Shown: in pieces, positions 14,615-21,893 of the stretch | Layout: every line of letters starts with the position of its first letter | Numbering within the stretch: position 1 is the stretch's first letter | Source of the DNA: a virus | Reading direction: 5' to 3' (one strand) | IMG/VR virus record: IMGVR_UViG_3300033233_000676 | Span: 1-30,481 of that record | DNA length: 30,481 nt | Position numbers and translations under genes: made by a program | The notes under the pieces: generated by a model | The model's input: the letters and a program-made list of their open reading frames with translations, nothing else | Told to the model about the DNA's origin: nothing | Database searches by the model: none

Positions 14615-16597
14615 TTAATCCCTCCTAAATGCGACTGTGCATCTGCAGTTTATCGTGTTGCCTGGGCTTCCTGCCTTGTCCCCTGGATACATCAATTCCT
14701 CTTTTTCTCCACCTGCTTCTATTGCAACGTGGAAAGGCTCGTCTATATTTCTTACTTGTGCATTTGCTTCGGCGTGTCCTGTGCGAGTTCGTTCGTCAAT
14801 GGCAGTTATCCAAACTTTCTTTCTCATACCTGCCTGCGAACCCGCCTCTAACTTTGCGTAATTCGTTGCACTTATTGTCTCAGTTCTTGCGATTGTCTGA
14901 CTTCTATTCTTATATGTCTCTTCAAAAAGCGTTTTCATTCTATTTGCTAAGTCCGGAATACCTTCCCCGTTCTGTATACCTTCAAGAAGTTGGTCGTAAA
15001 TGTCCTTTCTTGTAGTCTGTATAACTTCTGATGCGGACTTCTCTAAAGACTTCATCAGGTTTTCTTGTATCTTCGGCACTTGCAAATTAAAACTTGCTGA
15101 AAAACCAAGCGAACTCAAAACCTTATCGCCTGCTTGTTGCATAAACGAAAGAATAAACGGCTTCAAATGTTTAATGTAGTAATCCTTCCACTCATCAGGT
15201 AAGGTCAAGTCAACTATGTCCTCAAGTTTGATTTTCGTGATTATCCCGTTCTGAGATTTCTTTTTATTCAATTCGTTTAGAATGTATTTTTCTTGCTTGG
15301 AAAAGATGTCCATAATCTCTTTGGCAAGTCGTTTTTCCATCGGTTCAGTCATTGTGATATAGTCTTTTGAAATCAAATCAAAATCAAATTCCTTATTCTC
15401 TTTCACTTCAAGCCTCTGCTCTATTTTCTCAAGTTTCTCTAAAATCTTTGCAGTCTCAGGATTAGGTTGCGGGTTCGCAGTGCCTAATGGCGTCATGTTT
15501 AAATTCCCCCACCACTGATTGCCCCACGGGACGGGGTCAAGTCCGTCCTGTGTGCGTATCTCGTTTATGTATGTTGTACCGTTTTTGAGTTGTATATCTC
15601 GTATTTGTTCCAAAATCTGTTTATCCTCAAGCGAAAGGTTTTCTGTAAACTTAAATCTAAACTCTGCCTTGTTATCTAACAGTTTCGTTGTGATTTGCTC
15701 TGCTAAATCGTTTGCTAAAGGTTTAGTCACATACTTCTCAAAAATATATTCTTGCGTCTGTGCGACTGCTTTATTAACACCTTGCATATCATTAAAGAAC
15801 ACCGAAGGGATACCGAAAGCAATCATTATTCGCTGTTTAGTCAAGTCGTCTACTTCTTTCATACCGAACTGAAGCGGTGAATTCCTAATATCTACGACTT
15901 TCCAATCTGAACCACTCAAAAGCATAACCTTGCCTGCATTTGACGGGGCTGCATATTTCTCTCGTATCTGCTCTTTAATGGTGTCAATCTGTTGAGGCGT
16001 AAGTTTGTCCTGCGTTGTGAAAATCATATTCAAAAATGCGCCGTTATTGAAAATATTCGATAAGACTTCCATTTGACGATATTGAAGTTTCGAATCTTCA
16101 AAAACCGTCGACAGTGGACTTATGTCTTTTATAATTCTCACAAACGGCGACTGTCCTGTAATAAGTGCGACTTCCGAAATATCGTAAGTATCAGTCCAAA
16201 AGACACGCATATAAAGGACTTTAATTTCGCTTGGAGTTACTAAAAGCGTTATTCTATCACCGTCAAGTAATTCAGGCTGTGGAAATGATTTTCGTATAAA
16301 CGCAATACCTGTTATGTCTCGCCAATATTGAATCTTTTGTAAGAACTGCCTCGGTGTCAAGTTCACGGGATTAGCAAACCAACTCATAAGTTTTTGATTA
16401 GGCCTGTCATCATTTACGATTTCCCACTCCAAGTCCGAAATTGCCTGGGCTCGCAAAGTCAACGCTCTATTCACATACGGATTTTTTATAGCGGCGTCTT
16501 CAAGCGAACTTATATCAGAACTTACACCGCCAGTCAGAAGCCCCGTCCCGACATACGAAAAATTTTTCTGCTTTCTAAAAAAATCAAAAAGTCCCAT
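14615..16597 (-). CDS. portal protein fused to a MuF-type minor head protein
   Basis: The 660-residue product has an HK97/SPP1-type portal in residues about 1-390 (IKNPYVNRALTLRAQAIS, DITGIAFIRKS, FGIPSVFFNDMQG, YINEIRTQDGLDPVPWG). After a charged linker, residues about 490-660 carry a phage Mu gpF-like domain (RSQTIARTETISATNYAK, VWITAIDERTRTGHAEA, and a final TINCRCT). The portal forms the DNA entry ring. MuF proteins are normally separate and few in number per head. Fusion would give each portal subunit an attached MuF domain. The ATG overlaps the TerL stop by one base. Confidence 0.9.
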   Translation of the reverse strand: MGLFDFFRKQKNFSYVGTGLLTGGVSSDISSLEDAAIKNPYVNRALTLRAQAISDLEWEIVNDDRPNQKLMSWFANPVNLTPRQFLQKIQYWRDITGIAFIRKSFPQPELLDGDRITLLVTPSEIKVLYMRVFWTDTYDISEVALITGQSPFVRIIKDISPLSTVFEDSKLQYRQMEVLSNIFNNGAFLNMIFTTQDKLTPQQIDTIKEQIREKYAAPSNAGKVMLLSGSDWKVVDIRNSPLQFGMKEVDDLTKQRIMIAFGIPSVFFNDMQGVNKAVAQTQEYIFEKYVTKPLANDLAEQITTKLLDNKAEFRFKFTENLSLEDKQILEQIRDIQLKNGTTYINEIRTQDGLDPVPWGNQWWGNLNMTPLGTANPQPNPETAKILEKLEKIEQRLEVKENKEFDFDLISKDYITMTEPMEKRLAKEIMDIFSKQEKYILNELNKKKSQNGIITKIKLEDIVDLTLPDEWKDYYIKHLKPFILSFMQQAGDKVLSSLGFSASFNLQVPKIQENLMKSLEKSASEVIQTTRKDIYDQLLEGIQNGEGIPDLANRMKTLFEETYKNRSQTIARTETISATNYAKLEAGSQAGMRKKVWITAIDERTRTGHAEANAQVRNIDEPFHVAIEAGGEKEELMYPGDKAGSPGNTINCRCTVAFRRD

Positions 16598-17772
16598 TAA
16601 AGTATCACCACCTCTGGTGTGCCTCGTTTTAAATGACTATATACTGCGTATCTAAATGCGTCCATCAAATGGTCATTAAACTTCACAGGCTCTTCAAGGA
16701 CATTCCCGTCTTTGTCCTTCCTGTATGAATAGCCTTGAATCTCTTTTATAAAGTTTACACAGCGTGGGTGTATATGAATTTTGAAGTTCTTTACAAAGTT
16801 TATGCCCTGTATAACGTCCTTGTCTGTCTTGCCTACTGAAAAACCTGCTTCTTGAAGTTCTTTTATGCGGTCTGGCTCTGCAAGGTCTGGATAGTAAACA
16901 CTCGCTTGCGGTTTGTCTTTCAATAGTTCAATGAGTTCGGGGTTCTTAAGGTGACTTTGATAAATCTCATCAAAAACATAAAGTTCGTTGTCTTTAATCC
17001 CGACATAAGCAACGGCACTCGGATTGTTAAATCCGAAATCTACGCCTGCAATTACCTCATCGAAATTAGTTTCAAATTCCTTTACATCCCAATTGGTATA
17101 AATGAGTTCTGACAGCGTTCCCCACTCTCCAAGAGCATAGACTTTATAAAGGTTCTCGTTCTGTGTTTCCAAACCCTCAAGGACTTCCACATACGATTGG
17201 TCTATGAATTTGTTATCCTGGTAAGTCGTTTTGCGAATTTCGGCTCTATTGTCTATCGTATCAAAAAAGCGCTTCTTCAACCAATGCAAAGCACTCACAG
17301 GGTTGAAGGTCAAAATTACTTGATGATATTCGCTTGGGTCTCTCAATCGTAAGTCTACCTGTGTAAAGTCGTCTTCTGAAAGTTCGGTTGCTTCTTCTAT
17401 CCAAATTGAAGTTATACCAGCGATTGACTTTAATTTTTCAGGGTCATCAAGTCCAGCAAATAAAATTTGATTTCCATTTTGACATACGATTTTCATCTCG
17501 ACATCGTTGATTTTAAATAAGTTTGTTAAGTTCCATTCCGAAATTAAATCTTTCAACAAAAGAAAACTTGAATTTCGCAATGTCCTTGCAACCTTCCTAA
17601 CTACGAGGATACGGCTCTTTTTCTCCTGCAAAGTCCTGATAAGAATTTTCTGTGCTGCAAAATACGACTTGCCAGCACCTGCACCGCCGTATAAAATTAA
17701 ATAACGGCTCTTGTTATCCAAGAGGTCTATATATTTAGGATTAAACACTTCCTGCTCGATTTCAATCACCAT
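16597..17772 (-). CDS. terL: terminase large subunit
   Basis: A 391-residue packaging motor of the PBSX/SPP1 type. The ATPase half shows Walker A GGAGAGKS (residues 29-36), Walker B IWIEEAT (123-129) and the coupling motif LTFNP (154-158). The nuclease half has GVDFGFNNPSA with metal-binding Asp245 and a C-terminal DHLMDAFRYA. It cuts concatemeric DNA and pumps it into the prohead through the portal encoded next. Start ATG at 17772 has GAGGA nine bases upstream and overlaps the end of TerS by 11 bases. Confidence 0.95.
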   Translation of the reverse strand: MVIEIEQEVFNPKYIDLLDNKSRYLILYGGAGAGKSYFAAQKILIRTLQEKKSRILVVRKVARTLRNSSFLLLKDLISEWNLTNLFKINDVEMKIVCQNGNQILFAGLDDPEKLKSIAGITSIWIEEATELSEDDFTQVDLRLRDPSEYHQVILTFNPVSALHWLKKRFFDTIDNRAEIRKTTYQDNKFIDQSYVEVLEGLETQNENLYKVYALGEWGTLSELIYTNWDVKEFETNFDEVIAGVDFGFNNPSAVAYVGIKDNELYVFDEIYQSHLKNPELIELLKDKPQASVYYPDLAEPDRIKELQEAGFSVGKTDKDVIQGINFVKNFKIHIHPRCVNFIKEIQGYSYRKDKDGNVLEEPVKFNDHLMDAFRYAVYSHLKRGTPEVVIL

Positions 17773-18232
17773 TTTTCTTTATCCTCACAACGATGTTTGC
17801 ATCACTGATTTCTTGAAGTTCGCCTTTATACTTCAGACCCATCTCGATTGCCTTCAAGGCTTCAGCGGCGTTGGTAAACCCGTGAGATTTTAGAAACTCA
17901 TAAGCAAGTTTCTCAAGGTCAGTCACCATTAAAAAGTCGTCATGTTTTGCTTTCGCTATTGCGTCGATAAATTGCTCTTCTTTACTTTTATCACTCTCTT
18001 CTTTCGCTATTGCTTCAGTGACACCTTGTCTGACGCCTTCTTCCCAAAGTTGTTTCCAGCCGTATTTTTCAGCCCAATTCAAAATAGTTTTAGGGTCAAT
18101 CTTATTGTGGAACTTTTGTAGAACCTCTGTAGAAATATCTCGTAGACTGTATTTATGATTGCCTTGTTCATCAGGTGTGAGAAATAACTCTTTTACAAAA
18201 GCGATAATCTCTTCTTTCAGTCTTTTATCCAA
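17762..18232 (-). CDS. terS: terminase small subunit
   Basis: 156 residues, opening MDKRLKEEIIAFVKELFL, with a helix-turn-helix-like segment at about 25-60 (YSLRDISTEVLQKFHNKIDPKTILNWAEKYGW) and charged helices after it. This fits TerS proteins that bind the packaging site and recruit TerL, whose gene follows with an 11-base overlap. The start is TTG at 18232. A nearer ATG at 18237 runs into a stop after three codons, and AGGTG lies correctly spaced for the TTG. That ribosome site can pair with the structured leader described at 18239-18371, so its translation may be controlled. Confidence 0.85.
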   Translation of the reverse strand: MDKRLKEEIIAFVKELFLTPDEQGNHKYSLRDISTEVLQKFHNKIDPKTILNWAEKYGWKQLWEEGVRQGVTEAIAKEESDKSKEEQFIDAIAKAKHDDFLMVTDLEKLAYEFLKSHGFTNAAEALKAIEMGLKYKGELQEISDANIVVRIKKNGD

Positions 18233-18238
18233 CCATCA

Positions 18239-18371
18239 CACCTCGCAAAATGAAAACAGCGGGAGAGAGAAGGAGGTAGGAACTCCCCCGCATCGACGTC
18301 GCTACTCCTTTTCGTGTTAAGAGGACTGCCCACCACCGAATGTCCTCTTGTCCCGCACCCAAAGAGGGTGC
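18239..18371 (-). ncRNA. structured GC-rich leader of the late operon
   Basis: The minus-strand RNA contains three clear stems. One is GCACCC/GGGTGC with a five-base loop (18355-18371). The second is AAGAGGAC/GTCCTCTT with a 15-base loop (18319-18349). The third is GCGGGGGAG/CTCTCCCGC, nine pairs with one G-U, at 18283-18291 and 18259-18267. The pyrimidine-rich loop of the third stem includes TACCTC (18278-18273), which can pair with GAGGTG at 18244-18239, the TerS ribosome site, making an A-B-A'-B' pseudoknot. No convincing protein is encoded. It could control TerS translation or, like put sites of HK022, modify RNA polymerase for the long late operon. The fold is drawn by eye. Confidence 0.6.
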
Positions 18372-18396
18372 ACTCCCCACAAAATTTCACAACTAT

Positions 18397-18433
18397 ATTA
18401 TATCGCAATTTTCAGTTTTTCAAAATTCAAAAG
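18397..18433 (-). promoter_or_regulatory. putative late promoter upstream of TerS
   Basis: TATAATATA lies at 18402-18394 on the minus strand, in the last codons of the preceding gene, with TTGAAA (5/6 match to -35) 15 bases upstream. A shifted TAATAT would give 17. A 13-base block (CAAAATTCAAAAG on the plus strand, 18421-18433) recurs exactly at 28897-28909 upstream of a similar -10 box. It is the only good candidate before the packaging and structural genes. Confidence 0.55.
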
Positions 18434-18922
18434 TCTGGTCAATGTGTTTTTGTATTTTTCTTCTAACAGGTCTGCGTCTAAAAACCTCATTACTCTGTCG
18501 ATGTCTTGGTCTTGTGGTGGGACTACAGTTTGCCAGGCTTTTATAAGAGAGTTCAAAAACATTGCTATTCTCAAACCAACGACGCTTATGTGTGTTTTTT
18601 CACCGTTTACGAATTTAATAGCGTCCTGTAGGTCATTTAAATACCTGTCAAATTTGAGTTTTTTGTTTTTCTCGTCTCTCACAACTGAAAACATACTGCC
18701 CTCGTTATGCCGCCTGCGAAACTCCCTTGAATGTTTATACTGCTCAAAATCTTGTCTGTCATACTTGTGTAGCCCTTCCCATTCCTTTTTGCCTTTTGTT
18801 CTTTCCAGATAGTAAAGATGCTGATAATACTGAGAAGCCTCACTAAAACATTGTTTAGAACAAAATTTACGGAACGTCTTGCTTTCAAATTCTTTACCAC
18901 ACCATTGACAAGTAAGTTTCAT
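18398..18922 (-). CDS. zinc-ribbon protein of unknown function
   Basis: 174 residues. The N-terminus has two CxxC-type pairs (CQWCGKEF ... FCSKQC, residues about 5-25), a zinc ribbon. A basic Tyr/Arg/His-rich region follows (LERTKGKKEWEGLHKYDRQ, SREFRRRHNEG), then helical segments to LLNFEKLKIAI. It may bind nucleic acid. It is the last gene before the late promoter, so a regulator of late transcription is a reasonable thought, but no family is recognised. Its final codons overlap the -10 box. GAGGTG precedes the ATG. Confidence 0.75.
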   Translation of the reverse strand: MKLTCQWCGKEFESKTFRKFCSKQCFSEASQYYQHLYYLERTKGKKEWEGLHKYDRQDFEQYKHSREFRRRHNEGSMFSVVRDEKNKKLKFDRYLNDLQDAIKFVNGEKTHISVVGLRIAMFLNSLIKAWQTVVPPQDQDIDRVMRFLDADLLEEKYKNTLTRLLNFEKLKIAI

Positions 18923-18930
18923 CGTTCACC

Positions 18931-19083
18931 TCACAGGTAGCCACGAAATCTCTTTTTAAAACTCTCAAACTTGAGATGAAGCCCGCTATCTGTTGATTCC
19001 CAAAAAGCGTCGATTATCCACGAAGCGATAATGATTACAAGATAAACGATTAGCCAAAAAAGAAGTTGTGTTAAGATAGTCAT
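18931..19083 (-). CDS. 50-residue membrane protein
   Basis: The ATG at 19083 overlaps the stop of the previous gene as ATGA and has GAGGTG upstream. The frame ends in TGA at 18931-18933, within the ribosome site of the zinc-ribbon gene. Residues about 5-25 (TQLLFWLIVYLVIIIASWII) form a membrane helix, followed by a basic cytoplasmic-type tail (FKKRFRGYL). Function unknown. Confidence 0.72.
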   Translation of the reverse strand: MTILTQLLFWLIVYLVIIIASWIIDAFWESTDSGLHLKFESFKKRFRGYL

Positions 19084-19418
19084 TCTTCACCTCGCAATTC
19101 ATCTCGCAAACGTAATATTGTAAAAACCTTGTCAATAACTTTGAGAGATATGTGCAACTCTTTTAACTTGTTCTCGGTTTCTTCCATTGCTTTTTTAGTT
19201 ATATCAGATTGAATATTGTTCTCGTCTTCCTGTTCTTTGCGTTCTCTAAGTCCTTCATAAAAGACTTGCAACCGATATCGTTCATGAAAAAGTTTACTTT
19301 CATACTCTTCTAAATCATCAATAGATTGTTTCCAAGTCCGGTTTGCAAATAAACACGCAATTCCCATAGAGAAAAAACCTACAACTGCTCCAAGTATGAA
19401 CGCTATTAACAAGTCCAT
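19080..19418 (-). CDS. single-pass membrane protein with long coiled coil
   Basis: 112 residues: a membrane helix at about 2-25 (LLIAFILGAVVGFFSMGIAC), then a long charged helical region (about 32-105) with heptad-like spacing. The layout resembles inner-membrane spanins or superinfection proteins, but it lies in the early region far from the lysis genes, which argues against a spanin. GGAGG precedes the ATG. Function unknown. Confidence 0.7.
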   Translation of the reverse strand: MDLLIAFILGAVVGFFSMGIACLFANRTWKQSIDDLEEYESKLFHERYRLQVFYEGLRERKEQEDENNIQSDITKKAMEETENKLKELHISLKVIDKVFTILRLRDELRGEE

Positions 19419-19438
19419 TTCGTTGCCTCCTTGATAGT

Positions 19439-19636
19439 CTACTTGTGAGTAGTATACTCTAAAGTATACTCGCTAACCTTAAAAGTTTTTCGCTCTTTAA
19501 ACTCCTCTCTCTTCCCTTTGTTCCAGTGTTGGACTGGCCTGAGATAGCCAACAGGTCTTGACCAAATTTCGCATTTCGTTCTTAACTTCTCAGGGATTAC
19601 AACCCCGCCTTCAATCAAATCTTTACTCTCTTTCAT
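19439..19636 (-). CDS. stand-alone NrdD C-terminal-like (glycyl-radical motif) peptide
   Basis: 65 residues. Residues about 22-51 (KCEIWSRPVGYLRPVQHW, then NKGKREEFKERKTF) closely match the extreme C-terminus of anaerobic class III ribonucleotide reductase, whose R-x-x-G-Y loop carries the glycyl radical (Gly30 here). The whole catalytic barrel is missing and no NrdD or NrdG gene is in this genome. It might replace a damaged radical loop as GrcA/YfiD does for pyruvate formate-lyase, bind host NrdD, or use the fold for another task. ATG at 19636 is chosen because GGAGAGG lies just upstream. An in-frame TTG 30 bases earlier lacks such a site. Confidence 0.7.
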   Translation of the reverse strand: MKESKDLIEGGVVIPEKLRTKCEIWSRPVGYLRPVQHWNKGKREEFKERKTFKVSEYTLEYTTHK

Positions 19637-19666
19637 TTTGCCCTCTCCTTTCGTTTTAATTGCCAA

Positions 19667-19939
19667 CTAATTGCCAAAATCACCGAGTATACCTCGCTCT
19701 TTTTTGTAATCAGCTATGACTTGCTGATTGCGTTTTCTAAGAATGTCTAATAGTATCCTGATGTCCTCAGGTTTATGTTTTACAACGATTGTGCAGTAGT
19801 AGCCATCGTAATGAACTGTCTTGTTTACAATCTCGAAACCTTTTTCTTTTAGAGTTTGCTCAAGTTCTGACGGTGCATAATTAAATTCGAAAGTATTCAC
19901 ATCAATGACACGAAATTCCATTTTGATGTATTTATTCAT
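19667..19939 (-). CDS. 90-residue protein, paralogue of the 71-residue protein at 21.9 kb
   Basis: The core (NTFEFNYAPSELEQTLKEKGFEIV ... GYYCTIVV ... LLDILRKRN) aligns with the product of 21886-22101 (FFGFIHAPKELEKELKDEGFEV ... GDYKIVV ... LIQILREVQ). The pattern of strand, Ala-Pro-x-Glu-Leu-Glu helix, strand and terminal helix suggests a small alpha/beta domain. No family or function is recognised. The ATG overlaps the HNH gene's stop as ATGA and has AGGAGG upstream. Confidence 0.72.
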   Translation of the reverse strand: MNKYIKMEFRVIDVNTFEFNYAPSELEQTLKEKGFEIVNKTVHYDGYYCTIVVKHKPEDIRILLDILRKRNQQVIADYKKERGILGDFGN

Positions 19940-20430
19940 TTCTTTGCCTCCTTCATTTCTTTTTTAAACTCCTCAAAACTCATACCAGTTAACTTTACAA
20001 ATTCCTTCCTCAACAGTTCGTTCCAAGCCTGTGCGTAAGTCAAATTTCTTTTTACCGGTTGTTTAGACAGTTCAAGTAAGTTTTCATAAGTCTCTTCACC
20101 GACTGCGTTCTTGTAAAACTCAATTTTTTGCTCTTCAGTAAGTCGTCCCCCATGAATTTTAAATCTGTGACAGTAATAACATAGACTTAACCCATTTCGG
20201 GTGTCCCAACGAGTATTCCAATTGTCCCTTCCAATGATGTGTGCCGCCTCTACGAATTTAGTTGACTTCCCACACATTCGACAGGTAAAGTTGTCTCGAA
20301 ACCTTACGATTAAACTCCAAATCTCGTCATTTTGCTTAACGACTTTCTGTTTTGCCTTGCCCCTGTTGAGAATTTTGTAATTCTCAATCAGCACATCCAA
20401 ATCTTTTTTCTTTTTAGTTATCTCTTTCAT
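19936..20430 (-). CDS. HNH endonuclease
   Basis: 164 residues. The HNH core is clear: CRMCGK (Cys50, Cys53), EAAHIIGR (His64), TRNGLSLCYYCH (Asn79, Cys84, Cys87, His88). Flanking helices are basic. In HK97-like phages an HNH nuclease encoded near the terminase is needed for DNA packaging, and this one lies about 1.7 kb before TerS, so that role is plausible. A recombination nuclease of the NinG kind is an alternative. GGAGGT precedes the ATG. Confidence 0.88.
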   Translation of the reverse strand: MKEITKKKKDLDVLIENYKILNRGKAKQKVVKQNDEIWSLIVRFRDNFTCRMCGKSTKFVEAAHIIGRDNWNTRWDTRNGLSLCYYCHRFKIHGGRLTEEQKIEFYKNAVGEETYENLLELSKQPVKRNLTYAQAWNELLRKEFVKLTGMSFEEFKKEMKEAKK

Positions 20431-20609
20431 TTGTTACCTCCTTTTTTCTTTGTTTTATTCTCATCTTTAAAACTATCTTCGAAAAGTATTGGGCATCTAC
20501 AATTAAGATGTGGTGTCTCAGCAGATAAAAAATCGGATATCTTACGATTATTGCTAATAGTTAATGGCATAGTCCCCTCAAAAAATTCTTGCAAATTAAC
20601 CTTTTTCAT
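20427..20609 (-). CDS. 60-residue protein of unknown function
   Basis: The product begins MKKVNLQEFFEGTMPLT, contains one Cys-x-Cys pair (LNCRCPIL) and ends in a Lys-rich tail. It has no membrane segment. AGGAGGGAC precedes the ATG and its end overlaps the HNH gene start as ATGA, so it is well embedded in the operon. I recognise no family. Confidence 0.65.
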   Translation of the reverse strand: MKKVNLQEFFEGTMPLTISNNRKISDFLSAETPHLNCRCPILFEDSFKDENKTKKKGGNK

Positions 20610-20622
20610 TTTGTCCCTCCTT

Positions 20623-21192
20623 TCATTTATTATAATTAAAAAAAGCTTTTGCGAACCCTGGAGGAGTAATGCTTCTTAACTCGCTCCTGTTCGGTGACGG
20701 CGGCAATTTCCACATCTTACTGCCAAGGACAGGTTCTACGGGTGTTTTGGGTGGTATATTAAACTTTCCCCACAATGCTGTTTTCTTCGTGTAAGGGTCT
20801 CCATACTCATAAGGTTGAAAATACATTACAGGTTTTCCTAAAAATTTTGTAAGTCTTCCCACGGGATTTTCTAAAGCCCAGAAAACAGGTTCTGAGATCA
20901 AAATAATTCTCAAGCAGGCGTCTACAATCGAAAGTGCTTCCAGAAGTTTTTCTTCTCCTTTCTCTTTCCACCATCTTGCACCGCTGGCTGCTAAATGTGT
21001 GCAGGGTGGTGCCGCTAATATCCCATAAACATTCTTCGGTGGAACATAAAGCCTTACATCGTATTCGGGAAGTGTAACAATACGAACATCGTATCCTGCG
21101 TCTTTATAAGGTTTACTCCAGGCACCAGTGCCCCCACACAAATCAAGTATAATCTTATCCTCTGGTTTATCTGGTATCGCCTTCATTTTCAA
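20623..21192 (-). CDS. C5-like DNA methyltransferase, short phage type
   Basis: 189 residues. SAM-binding motif I is LDLCGGTGAWS (residues 16-26). The catalytic-type loop is AAPPCTHLA (Cys64), and ENPVGRL (108-114) stands where C5 enzymes have ENV. GDPYTKKTALWG and the C-terminal SITPPGFAKAF complete a fold shared with other compact phage enzymes. It probably methylates phage DNA to evade restriction, or another base. Target recognition cannot be read. The start is probably TTG at 21192, six bases after GGAGG; the in-frame ATG at 21186 is twelve away. No dedicated restriction partner is next to it, though an HNH gene lies downstream. Confidence 0.8.
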   Translation of the reverse strand: MKMKAIPDKPEDKIILDLCGGTGAWSKPYKDAGYDVRIVTLPEYDVRLYVPPKNVYGILAAPPCTHLAASGARWWKEKGEEKLLEALSIVDACLRIILISEPVFWALENPVGRLTKFLGKPVMYFQPYEYGDPYTKKTALWGKFNIPPKTPVEPVLGSKMWKLPPSPNRSELRSITPPGFAKAFFNYNK

Positions 21193-21204
21193 ATCGTCCC
21201 TCCC

Positions 21205-21252
21205 ACAAGGATAATTTTACGACTTTTTGTCCTTATTACAAGGATATTTTAC
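21205..21252 (-). promoter_or_regulatory. direct repeats with candidate promoter before the methyltransferase
   Basis: Two near-identical direct repeats, ACAAGGATAATTTTAC (21205-21220) and ACAAGGATATTTTAC (21238-21252), sit 33 bases apart on the plus strand in the short gap before the methyltransferase. On the minus strand TTGTAA (21241-21236), a 16-base spacer and TAAAAT (21219-21214) form a possible promoter overlapping both repeats. This would suit an operator bound on one face of the helix, but it is a weak inference. Confidence 0.35.
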
Positions 21253-21893
21253 CCCTCGCCTCCAAGTTGTTTTTGCAAATGATAAATCTCTACAAGCCGT
21301 TTAAAAATCTCAAATTCGGTGTCGGTGTTTTTCTTAACAAGTTCCTCAAATTTTTCGTTCTCGTCTCTGTTAATCCTCACTATCATAACCCGTTCAGGGT
21401 TCTCAAAACCGTTTTCAATCAAGAGATTTCGATAAGCACTCAATTGATAAACATACGAGTCGTAAATTCCGCTCCCTGTTTTCCAGTCCGCAAGAGTAAG
21501 AATACCGTCTATCTTTCCGTAAAAATCAAGTGTCCCGCCGTATCTATATTTTTCAGACACAAGCGAAGCCTCGATTAAAATCGGTTCGATTGTTTTATGC
21601 TTTTGCCACTCCAAAAAACTTAAAAAACTATTTTCAGCAAAGTCAATAATGTCTTTTGAATACTCGCTTGTATCGGTCTTTTGGAGTTTTAAGAAGTCAA
21701 GTATCATCTGGTGTGCTAAACTACCTGCGTCGGCGGTGGAGTTCTTAATCTTATGTATGTCTTGCCCGTTGATACCTTGCTTCCAAGCCCACTCAATCAA
21801 TTGCGGCTTGTTTAAAAGCCCGATAACGGTTGTCACGCTTGGAACGATTTCACCACTTGATAAGGTATAAACTTGATGGATTTTGTTATTCAT
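21249..21893 (-). CDS. PD-(D/E)XK nuclease of the RecB/Cas4 type
   Basis: 214 residues. The motif order matches RecB-family nucleases: SVTTVIGLLNKPQLIEW near the start, a conserved His61 (SLAHQ), Glu108 (LIEASLVS), Asp123 (GGTLDFYG), DWKTG at 136-140 with the PD-(D/E)XK lysine, and YVYQLSAYRNLL with the Gln-Tyr pair. Such phage enzymes serve as recombination exonucleases. The N-terminal SVT-helix feature is typical of phage Cas4-like proteins. No four-cysteine iron-sulphur site is visible. GAGAGGT precedes the ATG. Confidence 0.88.
   Translation of the reverse strand: MNNKIHQVYTLSSGEIVPSVTTVIGLLNKPQLIEWAWKQGINGQDIHKIKNSTADAGSLAHQMILDFLKLQKTDTSEYSKDIIDFAENSFLSFLEWQKHKTIEPILIEASLVSEKYRYGGTLDFYGKIDGILTLADWKTGSGIYDSYVYQLSAYRNLLIENGFENPERVMIVRINRDENEKFEELVKKNTDTEFEIFKRLVEIYHLQKQLGGEG

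Noticed and set aside
18217-18408. 63-residue minus-strand frame through the late leader, with several Cys residues
   Set aside because: It starts at a TTG within the previous gene's end, has no ribosome site, and its codons follow the hairpins of the leader RNA.
19080-19418. Spanin (Rz-like) protein
   Set aside because: Topology is suggestive, but it lies in the early region over 10 kb from the lysis genes, and the host is probably Gram-positive, where Rz-type spanins are not expected.
20623-20645. Promoter with TATAAT at about 20.63 kb
   Set aside because: A TATAAT is present on the minus strand but nothing near -35 matches, and it falls in the AT-rich end of the methyltransferase gene.
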